Numbered from the stretch's first letter, positions 7,384 to 16,502 are shown. The stretch: 37,491 bases of DNA from Bacillus sp. SG-1 (GCF_000181495.1 NZ_ABCF01000026.1:1-37491), one strand, 5' to 3'. Notes: generated by a model from the sequence alone, not told the origin. Numbers and translations are program-made.

Positions 7384-9765
7384 TTGGTAGCCAGCTATGG
7401 AATTCTTCTTCCCTATTTCCTATGGAGCATTTTCTTCTCCATCATAAATGGTTCCTTGATGATTCAGGCGGTTCAGACAGAATCGATTCTCAATAAAATC
7501 ATCAAGTCCGATTTGCTGAAAGCGATTCTTATCGGTGCAACATTCTTTCTAACCAATTTGTTCGTTGTTTTGGCGCTTGACCAGCCTTTTAGAAGTACAA
7601 ATCATTTGTTTTCATATATTGTTATTTATTTATTGTGCTGTATAGCAGGTAGTTACTTTGCCTTAAGGTTGACCGACAACAGGTCATTGAATATGGGGAT
7701 GTTCGTTCTGGGCGGTATTGCTATAACGCTGATCATACTAATGGCAAATTACACAGCCATCCTGATATTATTTTTCCACCTGCTTGATGTAAAACCAGTC
7801 ATGGTCATCATGACCTTTTTATTGGCGATGGCCATTTCTTTCTATTCCCTCCGATTTTTGCTTCAGATAAGCAGAGAAGCGGAGAATGGCGATACGAGTA
7901 TTTGGGTCAGCATAGGATCAATTGCTACAGGTGTGGCGCTGGCAGGTCTGCCCTACCTTGTCGCGATATCAGTCTTGCCTATGATTGATGCGGAACTATC
8001 CCAATTGAATCTGTACATGCTGCCGTATGCTGTGGAATTGCTGCTTGTTTGGGTGCTTTCTGTTATTCCGGATATGTTTGGCGAGCAAAGGCAGTTGGAA
8101 AATCTGTCAAAAGTGGAAGTAAGCGAGCAGCACTTTCAATCTCTGTTCAATCATAATCCTGATGCAGTTATTTCCTTTGACTTACAGGGGAATTTTCTGA
8201 GCGCCAACGATGGAGCTGAACATCTCACCGGCTATAAAAGGGAAGAGCTCCTCGCTATGTCATTAAGGGATATAGTAGCCTCGAGGCAACTGCAGAAAAC
8301 CTTAAACCAATTCGAACTGACCAAAACAGGAATTTCACAGCAGTCGGAATTGAGCATCATCAAAAAAGATCAGTCGGTATGTTATGTAAGTGTAACAGGT
8401 GTCCCTATTCAAACCGAGAATGGCATAGAAGGGGTGTATGCCATCGCAAAGGACATTACCGAAAGTAAAAAGCAGTCCAATACAATCGATTATCTCTTTC
8501 ATTATGACGATTTAACCGGCCTGCCTAATAGGAGAATGTTTATCTTCGAGGTGGAGAAAGCGGTCCGGGAGAAGACCCCCTTTGCCATTTACAGTCTGGA
8601 TTACGGGCGCTTAAGGACCATCCGGGATTTGTTCGGATTCAAGGTCGGCGATCGGGTTTTGAAGGAGTTGTCCCTGCGTCTATTATCCGTTTTGCCAGAC
8701 GGCAGTGTTGTTTCCAGGTTTGGGGGCGATGAAATTTATTGTCTTGTTCCCCGTGTTGATGGAAACAATGAATTTGAACCGGCACTGGAACAGCTCTACA
8801 AAATCCTGGATACTTCATTTTTTGTAGAGGGTCATGAAATTTTTATGGAAATGAAAGCAGGGATCTCAATGTTTCCCGAAAATGGAGAGGAACCCGACTT
8901 GCTGATCAAGTGTGCCGATACAGCCAGGGCTTCCATTCCGGATAATTCATTTCATAACTATGAGGTTTATCAAAATAAACTAGATCGAAGCACCATGGAA
9001 AAAATCATTATTGAAAACGAATTAAAGAGGGCGATTGGACAGGACGAACTGGTCTTGTATTATCAGCCTAAATTTAACTCAACCTTGAAGAGACTTGTTG
9101 GCTTCGAGGCACTTGTGAGATGGAATCATCCGGAGAAAGGATTGATCCCGCCAGGTCTATTCATCCCGGCAGCAGAACAAACCAATCTTATCGTCGATTT
9201 GGAAGGGTGGGTGTTGAGAGAGGCATGCCGCCAGCTCTATGTATGGCAATCGACTGAATTAAAAGGTCTTCCTGTTTCCGTAAACATTTCACAGCGTTCA
9301 TTTGCAAATCCTGCCTTTCTGGAAAATGTTCAGGATATTTTGAATGAACAAAAAATCTCCGCTTCACTCCTGGAATTTGAGATCACGGAAAGCATGACCA
9401 TGTTCAATGAAAAAGTGACAATTGAAAAATTAAGGCAGTTAAAGAATTTGGGCATCCGTATCAGTCTGGATGACTTTGGAACAGGTTACAGTTCTCTCAG
9501 CTATTTAGATAAGCTGCCGATTGATACTATAAAGATTGATAAATCATTCATCGATGACATGACAACAGACCAATCAGCCATGGTGTCAACAATCCTCTCG
9601 ATAGCACTTCATAACGGACTCGGGGTCATTGCCGAAGGGGTGGAACTGAAGGAACAAGTAACATTGCTGCAAAGCCTGGGCTGCGTTAATATCCAAGGCT
9701 ATTATTTCAGCCGCCCGCTTCCTCCGGAGGAAATCGGAGAAAAATTCATAGCTGGAATGGTTTGA
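7384..9765 (+). CDS. Membrane PAS-GGDEF-EAL protein (c-di-GMP turnover)
   Basis: The 793-residue protein has a seven- or eight-helix membrane domain (about 1-230) that vaguely resembles MHYT sensors, with ANYT where MHYT would be. A PAS domain follows (about 250-362), then GGDEF (about 368-535) and EAL (about 545-790). The cyclase signature is GGDEI at 447-451. Upstream, the usual DxFKxxND...GH pattern reads DYGRLRTIRD..GF, so a base-contacting Asn is replaced, and no RxxD inhibitory site is visible. The EAL half looks intact: EAL 575-577, NIS, EITES, DDFGTG 696-701, KIDKSF and AEGVE. It is probably a phosphodiesterase tuned by PAS and a weak GGDEF. Start is TTG after AAGGGGG. Confidence 0.9.
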   Translation: MVASYGILLPYFLWSIFFSIINGSLMIQAVQTESILNKIIKSDLLKAILIGATFFLTNLFVVLALDQPFRSTNHLFSYIVIYLLCCIAGSYFALRLTDNRSLNMGMFVLGGIAITLIILMANYTAILILFFHLLDVKPVMVIMTFLLAMAISFYSLRFLLQISREAENGDTSIWVSIGSIATGVALAGLPYLVAISVLPMIDAELSQLNLYMLPYAVELLLVWVLSVIPDMFGEQRQLENLSKVEVSEQHFQSLFNHNPDAVISFDLQGNFLSANDGAEHLTGYKREELLAMSLRDIVASRQLQKTLNQFELTKTGISQQSELSIIKKDQSVCYVSVTGVPIQTENGIEGVYAIAKDITESKKQSNTIDYLFHYDDLTGLPNRRMFIFEVEKAVREKTPFAIYSLDYGRLRTIRDLFGFKVGDRVLKELSLRLLSVLPDGSVVSRFGGDEIYCLVPRVDGNNEFEPALEQLYKILDTSFFVEGHEIFMEMKAGISMFPENGEEPDLLIKCADTARASIPDNSFHNYEVYQNKLDRSTMEKIIIENELKRAIGQDELVLYYQPKFNSTLKRLVGFEALVRWNHPEKGLIPPGLFIPAAEQTNLIVDLEGWVLREACRQLYVWQSTELKGLPVSVNISQRSFANPAFLENVQDILNEQKISASLLEFEITESMTMFNEKVTIEKLRQLKNLGIRISLDDFGTGYSSLSYLDKLPIDTIKIDKSFIDDMTTDQSAMVSTILSIALHNGLGVIAEGVELKEQVTLLQSLGCVNIQGYYFSRPLPPEEIGEKFIAGMV

Positions 9766-9960
9766 AGTAATAATACCTCTCATCATGCAGTAATGAAATT
9801 TTGAATGATTTTAGCCGTGAAAAATTGGCTCCATATGAGTCATGAATATTGGCTGTTTCGGAAAGTGTATAGCTTCAACGGTACTATTGGGTTCGATTGG
9901 AGCGGAAGGCGTGCGACCTCCTGCGGGATTAGCGGGACAGGTGAGACCCCCAATCCAGTT

Positions 9961-10068
9961 GCAGCGCCCAGCCCCTCGGGGTCAAATAACCCTCAGCGAA
10001 TAAAAGGGAAGATCACCTTTTTTTCGCTGAGGAACATTTGCCTGTCGGGGCTGAACGGGGCGCTTCCA
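9961..10068 (+). repeat. Hairpin element B inside element A
   Basis: Nested stems are visible. AGCGCCC (9963-9969) pairs with GGGCGCT (10058-10064). AGCCCC (9970-9975) pairs with GGGGCT (10047-10052). CCTCAGCGA (9991-9999) pairs perfectly with TCGCTGAGG (10024-10032). The inner AAAAGGG and CCTTTTTT can pair as well. By recall, sequences with the AGCGCC..AGCCCCTCGGGGTC start and CTGTCGGGGCTG end are common in Bacillaceae intergenic DNA. Confidence 0.7.
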
Positions 10069-10099
10069 CTTTTTATACAGGCGCAGCCGAGGAGGCCAA

Positions 10100-10243
10100 T
10101 CTAGCTCCAGCGGCCAGTGACTAGCAGATTTCGGTCTCTCTCCTTGCGATAACTCATCATCGAATCGCTAACGCTCTTCGTGATTCCTTTATCTCATACA
10201 AGAGCCCTAAAATCTGTACGTCACTGAACGGCCGCTTCCGCTT
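10100..10243 (+). repeat. Hairpin element C inside element A
   Basis: AGCGGCC and AGTGAC (10109-10121) pair with GTCACT (10220-10225) and GGCCGCT (10230-10236), leaving a four-base bulge. AGATTT and AAATCT extend the stem, as do a GGTCTCT-type and an AGAGCC-type segment further in. The loop of about 60 bases contains ATCGAATCGCTAACGCTCTTCG. No coding potential is visible. Confidence 0.65.
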
Positions 10244-10470
10244 TTTAGTTCACCGCCCGCCCCGCGGAGTCGCGCGCCTGTAGCGGAAATCTATCAATTA
10301 ATATGCTTAAGAAATCAGTATTACTCTTTAACACAGCCTATCTTTAATAGCACCCATAGTTACATAAAGAGCGTTTACGGATAGCCTGAATTTTAAATGA
10401 ATCCTTAAAGTCCATTCGCTTTATTAGCAGGAGAATTTTGTATATACTCAGGAAAAAAGGAGTGATCGAC

Positions 10471-11226
10471 ATGGCTTATGCGATTATTACAGGGGCCTCA
10501 AAGGGGCTTGGTGCAGCGACAGCTAAACAGCTGCTTTCTGAAGGCCTCAATATCATTACTGTATCCCGGTCGGAAAATGAGGACTTAAAGAAGCTGGCAG
10601 AAGGCAACAGCGGAAATTACACACATTACACATGTGATCTCGGCAACAGTTCAGAAGTGCAGACCGTTTTTTCAGACATTGCCGGTACGGTATTCGGGCA
10701 AGAACAGGAAAGTGTGTACCTCATCAATAATGCCGGGATGGTTGATCCTATCGAAACTGTTGGAAACCTGGATGGAGAGAAAACAGCGGCGAACGTAAAC
10801 GTAAATCTTCTTGCGCCTATGATCATTTGTGATATTTTTCTAGAGAAGGTCCAGGATGCTAATGCGAAACTGGTCATCGCAAACGTAACCTCCGGTGCAG
10901 GAAGCAGGCCGATCCATGGGTGGAGTGTGTATTGCAGCACCAAAGCGGGAATCAATATGTTTACCCAGACAGTTGCATTGGAATTAGAAAACAGAAACAG
11001 CAGGCACAAGGTTTTTGCCTTCAGCCCGGGAATCATGGATACCGAGATGCAGTCCACCATCCGCTCCTCTTCAAAGTCTGCATTCAATGATATTGAAACC
11101 TTCAGGAAATACAAAGAAGAAGGAATGCTCCGGGATGCTGAAACGGTTGCTGGTGCTTTGGTGAAAGTTCTAAAAAGCGACACTATCGAAAACGGAAAAA
11201 TCTATCAAATCAATGCTCTACTATAA
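10471..11226 (+). CDS. yueD: SDR reductase, YueD-like ((S)-benzoin-forming benzil reductase)
   Basis: This 251-residue classical short-chain dehydrogenase has the dinucleotide motif TGASKGLG at residues 7-14, NNAG at 86-89, and a Ser-Tyr-Lys triad: S141 in TSGAG, then Y154-x3-K158 in YCSTK. Overall sequence and size resemble B. subtilis YueD (243 residues), which reduces benzil to (S)-benzoin with NADPH. The physiological substrate is not known. The ATG at 10471 follows AAAAGGAGTG, so I reject the longer frame starting at 10438. It is monocistronic, bounded by the repeat nest upstream and a terminator downstream. Confidence 0.85.
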   Translation: MAYAIITGASKGLGAATAKQLLSEGLNIITVSRSENEDLKKLAEGNSGNYTHYTCDLGNSSEVQTVFSDIAGTVFGQEQESVYLINNAGMVDPIETVGNLDGEKTAANVNVNLLAPMIICDIFLEKVQDANAKLVIANVTSGAGSRPIHGWSVYCSTKAGINMFTQTVALELENRNSRHKVFAFSPGIMDTEMQSTIRSSSKSAFNDIETFRKYKEEGMLRDAETVAGALVKVLKSDTIENGKIYQINALL

Positions 11227-11232
11227 ATGACG

Positions 11233-11259
11233 AAGCTGGCTTTCAAGCCGGCTTTTTTT
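11233..11259 (+). terminator. Terminator of the yueD-like gene
   Basis: AAGCTGGCTTTC / AAGCCGGCTT form a compact stem followed by seven T residues. Confidence 0.9.
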
Positions 11260-11519
11260 GTTGAAGGCTGTTTTCATATAGATTTTTGCTTCCCGAAAAG
11301 TCCCAAGGGCTTGATTTTCCCATGTATACAAGTTCTCTCTGAACAGGGAGAGTAGCTCTTTTCTTTCTTGCTTACCAGGACATTTACTGTGAATACTGGC
11401 TATAATTTTTGAAATACATATTTAACAGAAACATGTATAAGCAATATAAAGGAATTAAGGTGTCCCGGGGTTAATAATATAGTAGAAATGATTACAGGAA
11501 CTCTTGGAGGGGATAGCCA

Positions 11520-12119
11520 ATGAGAAAACGAGCAGGATGCTTGTTGCTGCTCTTTGTTATACTGCTGTCCGGATGTGCAGATGGGAAGGATGGAAGCAGC
11601 AATATTTCTATCAAGCCTTATTCATTAAGTGAGAAAGAGCAGGTTCTCATCAATAAGACCGGGGTGGATGCAATCCAATTTTTCAGGCTGGATGGAACAT
11701 TGGCAGAAGTAGAAGATCTTCAGTTTTCGATGGAAGTTTATAAGGATGGTAAGTTAACAGAAGATCATGTTTATGCACGTGGGCAAGTGGAAAAGGAATT
11801 CAATCAGACAATACTCTCCTATGGATTTGACAGAAAAGACAACCAGGTTATCTTTTTAAATGGATTTGATAATGGCCTGTCAGAAATGACAGAAGAACTC
11901 GGTGAAATTGACATGTCATCGTTTACTTCGTTTCTCAATGAAAAAAAGAAACTGGTAAAAGATGAATCAATGTATCTAACAGCATGGATAGGAACAAGTG
12001 AAAATGAAATGGGGAGGACCGTTGCTCTTAAGGAGGATGGCACGCTTTCAGATGAAATAGTAGGGGCAGAGGCGGCATATGTTTTTAAGGTGACATTAAC
12101 GGACTACGGGAAAGAATAG
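11520..12119 (+). CDS. Lipoprotein of unknown function
   Basis: The 199-residue product has a type II signal peptide: basic MRKR, a hydrophobic core and the lipobox LLSGC with the modified Cys at residue 19. It should be anchored to the outer face of the membrane. The mature part is mixed alpha/beta, with no cysteine pairs or enzyme motif that I recognise. A GGAGGGG site lies about seven bases before the ATG. The stop is 13 bases from the next gene's start, so it is probably co-transcribed with the NAD-dependent epimerase-like protein. The function of the pair is not apparent. About 260 bases upstream (11260-11519) hold no recognisable feature. Confidence 0.8.
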   Translation: MRKRAGCLLLLFVILLSGCADGKDGSSNISIKPYSLSEKEQVLINKTGVDAIQFFRLDGTLAEVEDLQFSMEVYKDGKLTEDHVYARGQVEKEFNQTILSYGFDRKDNQVIFLNGFDNGLSEMTEELGEIDMSSFTSFLNEKKKLVKDESMYLTAWIGTSENEMGRTVALKEDGTLSDEIVGAEAAYVFKVTLTDYGKE

Positions 12120-12132
12120 AGGGGGAGTAACC

Positions 12133-13143
12133 ATGAAGTTATTGTTGCTGGGAGGATCATCTTTTGTAGGAAAGCATATCGCTCAAACGGCCCTTTCAAA
12201 AGGTCATGAGGTAACATTGTTTAACCGGGGAAAAACCAATCCGCATTTGTTTCCGCAGGCTGAAAAGTTAATAGGTGACCGTGGACAAGGGGATTTGACC
12301 GCTCTGGAAAAAGGAGATTGGGATGTGGTCATCGATACTTCAGGATATACACCAGGCAAAGTCGAGCAGAGTGCTGCATTGTTAAAAGGGAGGATAAACC
12401 GCTACATATTTATTTCATCAATATCCGTTTATAAGGAATTTTTGACAGGTGAAGCAAAAGAAGGCGACGAAACAGGCACTTTGGAGAATGAAGGTGTTGA
12501 AGAAGTTAATGGTGAAACCTATGGTCCCCTTAAGGCTCTTTGTGAGCAAAAGCTGGAACAGATCCTCCCTGGAAAGGTGCTCAGTATCAGGCCGGGATTA
12601 ATCGTAGGACCCGATGATACGACAGACAGGTTTACGTATTGGGTTCAGAGGTTTTCTGAGGGTGGTGAAGTACTTGTCCCCGGAAGCAAAGAAAGGGCCA
12701 TACAGTGGATTGATGTACGGGACCTTGCCCAGTGGATCATTCTCATGGCAGAAGAGGGTGAAGCGGGAATCTATAATGCCACAGGGCCGCGGCAGGGATA
12801 CAGTATGAAAGAATTCGTGGAAGATCTGAGCCTGATTGCCCCGCAGGATACCGAAGCCACTTGGGTGGAGGATTCATTCCTGGTTGAAAGAGATGTTACG
12901 CCTTTTGTACAACTTCCACTATGGATTCCGGTGAATGATGAGTATCCGGATGGATTTATCCTGGCTGATTACTCAAGTGCATTAAAGAAAGGACTGGTTC
13001 TTCGAAATCCAAGGGAAACAATCGAGGATACATTGGGCTGGAATAAAGCAAGGGGATCAGTGGACCTGAAAGCAGGATTGACGCGGGAAGAGGAGGCGGT
13101 CCTTTTAAGCAGCTGGGCAGTCGTGGGGAAGTCGAAAAATTAG
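12133..13143 (+). CDS. NAD-dependent epimerase/dehydratase family protein
   Basis: This 336-residue extended SDR has the nucleotide-binding start MKLLLLGGSSFVG (glycines 7, 8 and 13), which lacks the usual GxxGxxG spacing. A YxxxK pair is visible as Y130-K134 in YGPLK, and the strand RYIFISSISVY carries the conserved Ser region. Substrates of relatives include nucleotide sugars and isoflavone-type reductase substrates; the real one cannot be predicted. The ATG follows GAGGGGGAG. The gene sits 13 bases after a lipoprotein gene and ends before a hairpin terminator at 13201-13230, which suggests a two-gene operon. Confidence 0.8.
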   Translation: MKLLLLGGSSFVGKHIAQTALSKGHEVTLFNRGKTNPHLFPQAEKLIGDRGQGDLTALEKGDWDVVIDTSGYTPGKVEQSAALLKGRINRYIFISSISVYKEFLTGEAKEGDETGTLENEGVEEVNGETYGPLKALCEQKLEQILPGKVLSIRPGLIVGPDDTTDRFTYWVQRFSEGGEVLVPGSKERAIQWIDVRDLAQWIILMAEEGEAGIYNATGPRQGYSMKEFVEDLSLIAPQDTEATWVEDSFLVERDVTPFVQLPLWIPVNDEYPDGFILADYSSALKKGLVLRNPRETIEDTLGWNKARGSVDLKAGLTREEEAVLLSSWAVVGKSKN

Positions 13144-13200
13144 CTTTCAACCCCAGCCTGAATCTGCGGTGGGGATCATCAAACAGGATAATGAAACGTG

Positions 13201-13230
13201 GGAGGCAGAATGGAGAGCTGCCTCCTTTTT
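13201..13230 (+). terminator. Terminator of the lipoprotein/epimerase operon
   Basis: GGAGGCAG (13201-13208) pairs with CTGCCTCC, followed by TTTTT at 13226-13230. Confidence 0.88.
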
Positions 13231-13233
13231 AAT

Positions 13234-13278
13234 GCTTTACCGCACTAAGAGGGACAGTCCCTCTTAGTGCGGTAAAGC
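13234..13278. repeat. Perfect 45-nt palindrome with shared 19-nt core
   Basis: Two 22-base arms are perfectly complementary around a single A at 13256. The core AAGAGGGACAGTCCCTCTT is identical to the core of the palindrome at 32784-32846, but the outer arm here (GCTTTACCGCACT) is unrelated to that one. The element sits between two ordinary terminators of convergent genes and is not needed as a terminator itself. Confidence 0.92.
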
Positions 13279-13286
13279 GATGAAGT

Positions 13287-13321
13287 AACGAAAAGGCAGC
13301 CACTGAGGCTGCCTTTTCGTT
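13287..13321 (-). terminator. Terminator of cls
   Basis: AACGAAAAGGCAGCC (13287-13301) and GGCTGCCTTTTCGTT (13307-13321) form a perfect 15-bp stem with a five-base loop, immediately downstream of the cls stop on the minus strand. Confidence 0.85.
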
Positions 13322-13322
13322 G

Positions 13323-14771
13323 TTATAAAATAGGTGATAAAAGTCTGGAGATAGATTCTTTGAAACGGATCCATAACGGCCGTTTCAGGTATTCTTCCAT
13401 GGTGAGTTCTCTTGATAATTGAATATCATCATGGAAGATGGATCCCAGTTCCTGTGAAAGTTCAATATCATAAATGAAGGCATTTACTTCAAAGTTCAGC
13501 CTGAAACTGCGGACATCAATATTTGCAGTCCCCACAGAAGAGGTTTCATTGTCCACGACAATTGTCTTGGCATGGATAAATCCATTGTCATAAATATAAA
13601 TCCTTGCGCCGGCTTTCAACATTTCTCCTATATACGAATACGTTGCCCAATAGACAAACATGTGGTCAGGTTTGTTAGGGATCATGATCCTTACATCGAT
13701 TCCGGAGAGAGCGGCAATCCTTAACGCATCCAGGAGGCTCGCATCAGGAATAAAATACGGCGTTTGGATATAGATTGATTCCTTCGCGGAGGAAATCATT
13801 TTGATATACCCGTTCTTGATTTGTTCCCATTCAGAATCCGGACCGCTCGTCACGATTTGCACGCCCGCATTGCCTTTGAAATTGGCCTCAGGAAAATATC
13901 TGTGCTCCAGGTGAATATTCCTTGAGGCAGAAGCCTGGTTCCAATCAAGAATGAACCTTGTCTGCATGGCAAGGACAGCGCTTCCTTCCAGCCTCAAATG
14001 AGTATCCCGCCAATAGCCGAATTTCGGATTCAGCCCCAGATATTCATCACCTACATTGAACCCCCCGACATATCCGACTACCCCGTCGATAATGACAAGC
14101 TTCCGGTGGTTTCGGTAATTCAGCCGAGGATTGATGTAGGGAATCCGGGAAGGGAAGAAGACTTCCACTTCGCCGCCTGCCTTGATCAATTCGCGGAAAA
14201 AGCTTTTATTCAGTGTTCTCGAACCCATTTCATCATATAAAACACGGACCTTAACACCCTGCTCTGCTTTTGCCGCCAGGGCACTCAGGATTCTTTTACC
14301 TAATGCGTCCCGGCGCAGGATGTAATATTGAAAATGGATGTGATTTTTTGCTGATTCAATATCGTTTATAAGAGCATCAAATTTATCTTCACCATGAGTA
14401 AAGACTGTAATGTCGTTATCCTGGGTAAGAACAGCTTCATTGTTCATCAAATGCATATAAATCAGTTCTTTATTTGTGCTGATGGTGCTGTCCCTGAAGG
14501 CAAAATGTTCGTCCTTAATTTCTTTTACCTGCCTGGAAATCAGCTCCTCTATCCCAATTTTCTTTATGTCATCCCACTGGAATAGCCGCTTTCTCGTTAA
14601 GTTCTGTCCAAAAATCAAATAGAGGACGAATCCCAGAACCGGAATGAAAAGCAAGACCATCAGCCAAGCCCAGGTGGCACCGGCATCGCGCCTTTCAAGA
14701 AATACGACGACGGAGGCAAAGGCTATATTCAAAACCACAAAGATTCCAAGAAAAATAGACAGGATATCCAT
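13323..14771 (-). CDS. cls: Cardiolipin synthase
   Basis: The 482-residue membrane enzyme condenses two phosphatidylglycerols into cardiolipin plus glycerol. Two N-terminal membrane helices (about residues 3-25 and 34-56) precede a cytoplasmic catalytic part with two phospholipase D (HKD) motifs. The first has H222, K224 and D229 in NHRKLVIIDG; the second has H400, K402 and D407 in FIHAKTIVVD. Length and layout match Bacillus ClsA-type enzymes. Species with several paralogues exist, so which B. subtilis Cls it matches is uncertain. It is transcribed away from tcyP and ends at its own strong hairpin. Confidence 0.95.
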   Translation of the reverse strand: MDILSIFLGIFVVLNIAFASVVVFLERRDAGATWAWLMVLLFIPVLGFVLYLIFGQNLTRKRLFQWDDIKKIGIEELISRQVKEIKDEHFAFRDSTISTNKELIYMHLMNNEAVLTQDNDITVFTHGEDKFDALINDIESAKNHIHFQYYILRRDALGKRILSALAAKAEQGVKVRVLYDEMGSRTLNKSFFRELIKAGGEVEVFFPSRIPYINPRLNYRNHRKLVIIDGVVGYVGGFNVGDEYLGLNPKFGYWRDTHLRLEGSAVLAMQTRFILDWNQASASRNIHLEHRYFPEANFKGNAGVQIVTSGPDSEWEQIKNGYIKMISSAKESIYIQTPYFIPDASLLDALRIAALSGIDVRIMIPNKPDHMFVYWATYSYIGEMLKAGARIYIYDNGFIHAKTIVVDNETSSVGTANIDVRSFRLNFEVNAFIYDIELSQELGSIFHDDIQLSRELTMEEYLKRPLWIRFKESISRLLSPIL

Positions 14772-14852
14772 AGTATTCCCCTCTGATTAAATGACGTGAG
14801 TGTAATGAAAGTAACTCCGTTATACTAAGTTATTTTATCACAACAAAACAAG

Positions 14853-14996
14853 TTATTCCGTTCCCTTCCATGTAAAACCTCGCTTGGTGTATGTAGTATA
14901 TGCACTATCATTAAAAGTTTCGATGGCGGATATGCCAAGAACATAATTGATACCAGGACTTCCTATTAAAAGTAGACCCAAAAGGAGAATCCCCAA
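14853..14996 (-). CDS. Possible small hydrophobic protein (47 aa)
   Basis: A minus-strand frame upstream of cls encodes a hydrophobic stretch (LGILLLGLLLIGSPG) followed by a soluble tail ending in YTKRGFTWKGTE. The residue use looks protein-like. The longest start is an ATG at 15035, which lacks a ribosome site; the TTG at 14996 has GAGGAAAAGG about eight bases upstream, so I chose it. It would be a one-helix membrane protein of unknown role. The surrounding 14772-15119 gap otherwise holds only an AGCAGT/ACTGCT hairpin near 15066-15085 in front of tcyP. Confidence 0.4.
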   Translation of the reverse strand: MGILLLGLLLIGSPGINYVLGISAIETFNDSAYTTYTKRGFTWKGTE

Positions 14997-15119
14997 CCCC
15001 TTCGCCTTTTCCTCAACCTGTTGAACGAGTAACATACAATAATTATTTTTTTCATATGATGTAACAGCAGTGAAAGATTACTGCTTTCTTTATACACCAT
15101 TATTAAGGGAGGGAAGGAA

Positions 15120-16502
15120 ATGACCAATTTGGCTTTGCTTGCCAACATAGCCGCGTTTCTCGCTATCGCAGGTGTTCTTTTTTACATGCAGAAAAAGCAC
15201 TTGTCTTTCTCTAAAAGGGTCTTTGCGGCACTTGGCCTCGGGATCGCTTTCGGATTTGTCCTGCAATGGCTCTATGGTCCTGCCGATGAAACCCTTGCAC
15301 AGTCGATCGGTTGGTACAACATTGTCGGAATCGGTTATATTAAGCTTTTGCAAATGGTTGTCATGCCTCTTGTCTTTGTTTCGATTCTTTCTGCTTTTAC
15401 CAAGCTTAAGCTAGGAAATAACCTGGGGAAAATTGCTGTTCTGATCATTGGCCTTCTAGTCGGGACAACCGCCATTGCCGCTGTGGTCGGGATTGCGGCT
15501 GCACAAGGTTTCGGACTTGAAGCAATTCAAATCGAACAGGGTGATGCGGAAACTGCAAGGGGCCTCCAGCTTGAAGAGCGGTCCGGTGCCTTGGAAAATC
15601 AAAGTTATCCGCAAAGAATCCTCGAGCTCCTGCCGGCCAATCCATTCCTTGACTTTACAGGAGAACGTGCCACTTCAACGATAGCAGTAGTCATCTTTGC
15701 CGCTTTCATCGGTGTCGCCTATCTCGGGGTCTACCGTAAAGAACGGGAAACGGCGGAATTCTTCAAGAAAATCGTTGACGCTATTTATGCCATCGTTATG
15801 CGCGTCGTAAAACTGGTCCTGCGTTTAACGCCGTATGGTGTGTTCGCCATTATGGCTAAAACGGTGGCAACAAGTGATTTTGATGCGATATTGAAACTTG
15901 GGAAATTTGTCGCTGCGTCGTATGCGGCTTTGTTAGTGATGCTGGCGATTCACTTGATCATGTTGACACTGGCGGGATTGAATCCGATCACCTATTTGAA
16001 AAAGGCCTTTCCGGTTCTTACATTTGCCTTTACTTCCCGTTCCAGTGCAGGGACGCTGCCGTTGACCATCAATGCCCAAACAAAGCATATGGGAGTGTCG
16101 GAAGGGATCGCCAACTTCTCCGGTTCTTTCGGATTGTCCATAGGCCAAAATGGATGTGCCGGCGTCTATCCGGCGATGTTGGCAGTCATGATTGCGCCGA
16201 CAGTGGGAATCAATCCGATGACACCATCGTTTATTTTTACACTCATAGTCATTGTAGCCATCAGTTCATTTGGCGTGGCAGGCGTGGGAGGCGGAGCCAC
16301 CTTTGCTGCCATCCTCGTGCTTTCAGCCATGGACCTGCCAATTGCCCTGGCCGGTTTGCTGATATCGATTGAACCACTGATCGATATGGGGCGGACTGCC
16401 GTCAACGTCAGCGGTGCCATGACTTCAGGCTTGATCACCAGTAAAGTGACCGATGAATTGGATGCGGACGTCTATGATAATCCAACCGTGGTAGAAGGTT
16501 AA
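15120..16502 (+). CDS. tcyP: L-cystine symporter TcyP
   Basis: The 460-residue protein belongs to the dicarboxylate/amino acid:cation symporter family and closely resembles B. subtilis TcyP (463 residues), which takes up L-cystine. Multiple membrane helices are evident. The family's serine-rich hairpin is present as FTSRSSAGTLPLT, and the C-terminal region has the conserved IEPLIDMGRTAVNVSGA segment. An AAGGGAGGGAAGG site precedes the ATG. In B. subtilis tcyP is repressed by CymR when sulfur is plentiful; no operator can be pointed to here. It is a single gene ending in a strong hairpin. Confidence 0.93.
   Translation: MTNLALLANIAAFLAIAGVLFYMQKKHLSFSKRVFAALGLGIAFGFVLQWLYGPADETLAQSIGWYNIVGIGYIKLLQMVVMPLVFVSILSAFTKLKLGNNLGKIAVLIIGLLVGTTAIAAVVGIAAAQGFGLEAIQIEQGDAETARGLQLEERSGALENQSYPQRILELLPANPFLDFTGERATSTIAVVIFAAFIGVAYLGVYRKERETAEFFKKIVDAIYAIVMRVVKLVLRLTPYGVFAIMAKTVATSDFDAILKLGKFVAASYAALLVMLAIHLIMLTLAGLNPITYLKKAFPVLTFAFTSRSSAGTLPLTINAQTKHMGVSEGIANFSGSFGLSIGQNGCAGVYPAMLAVMIAPTVGINPMTPSFIFTLIVIVAISSFGVAGVGGGATFAAILVLSAMDLPIALAGLLISIEPLIDMGRTAVNVSGAMTSGLITSKVTDELDADVYDNPTVVEG

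Larger units (their letters stand above)
9894..10302 (+). repeat. Dispersed GC-rich element A, split by two hairpin elements
   Basis: The ends form a long imperfect inverted repeat. The left arm (about 9894-9950: GGAGCGGAAGGCG, TGCGACCTCCTGCGGG, GCGGGACAGGTGAG) matches the reverse complement of the right arm (about 10248-10300: TTCACCGCCCGCCCCGCGG, CGCGCGCCTGTAGCGGAAAT). From recall this matches a widespread Bacillaceae intergenic repeat of roughly 130-150 bases. Here the arms are about 300 bases apart, because two other hairpins lie inside. A short internal piece, GCGCAGCCGAGGAGGC (10081-10096), looks like the element's own middle, stranded between them. There is no open frame of note. A second copy lies inverted at 21763-21910. 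Confidence 0.75.

Noticed and set aside
9805..10104. 99-codon plus-strand frame
   Set aside because: It lies across elements A and B. The translation follows the repeat sequence and no start signal is visible.
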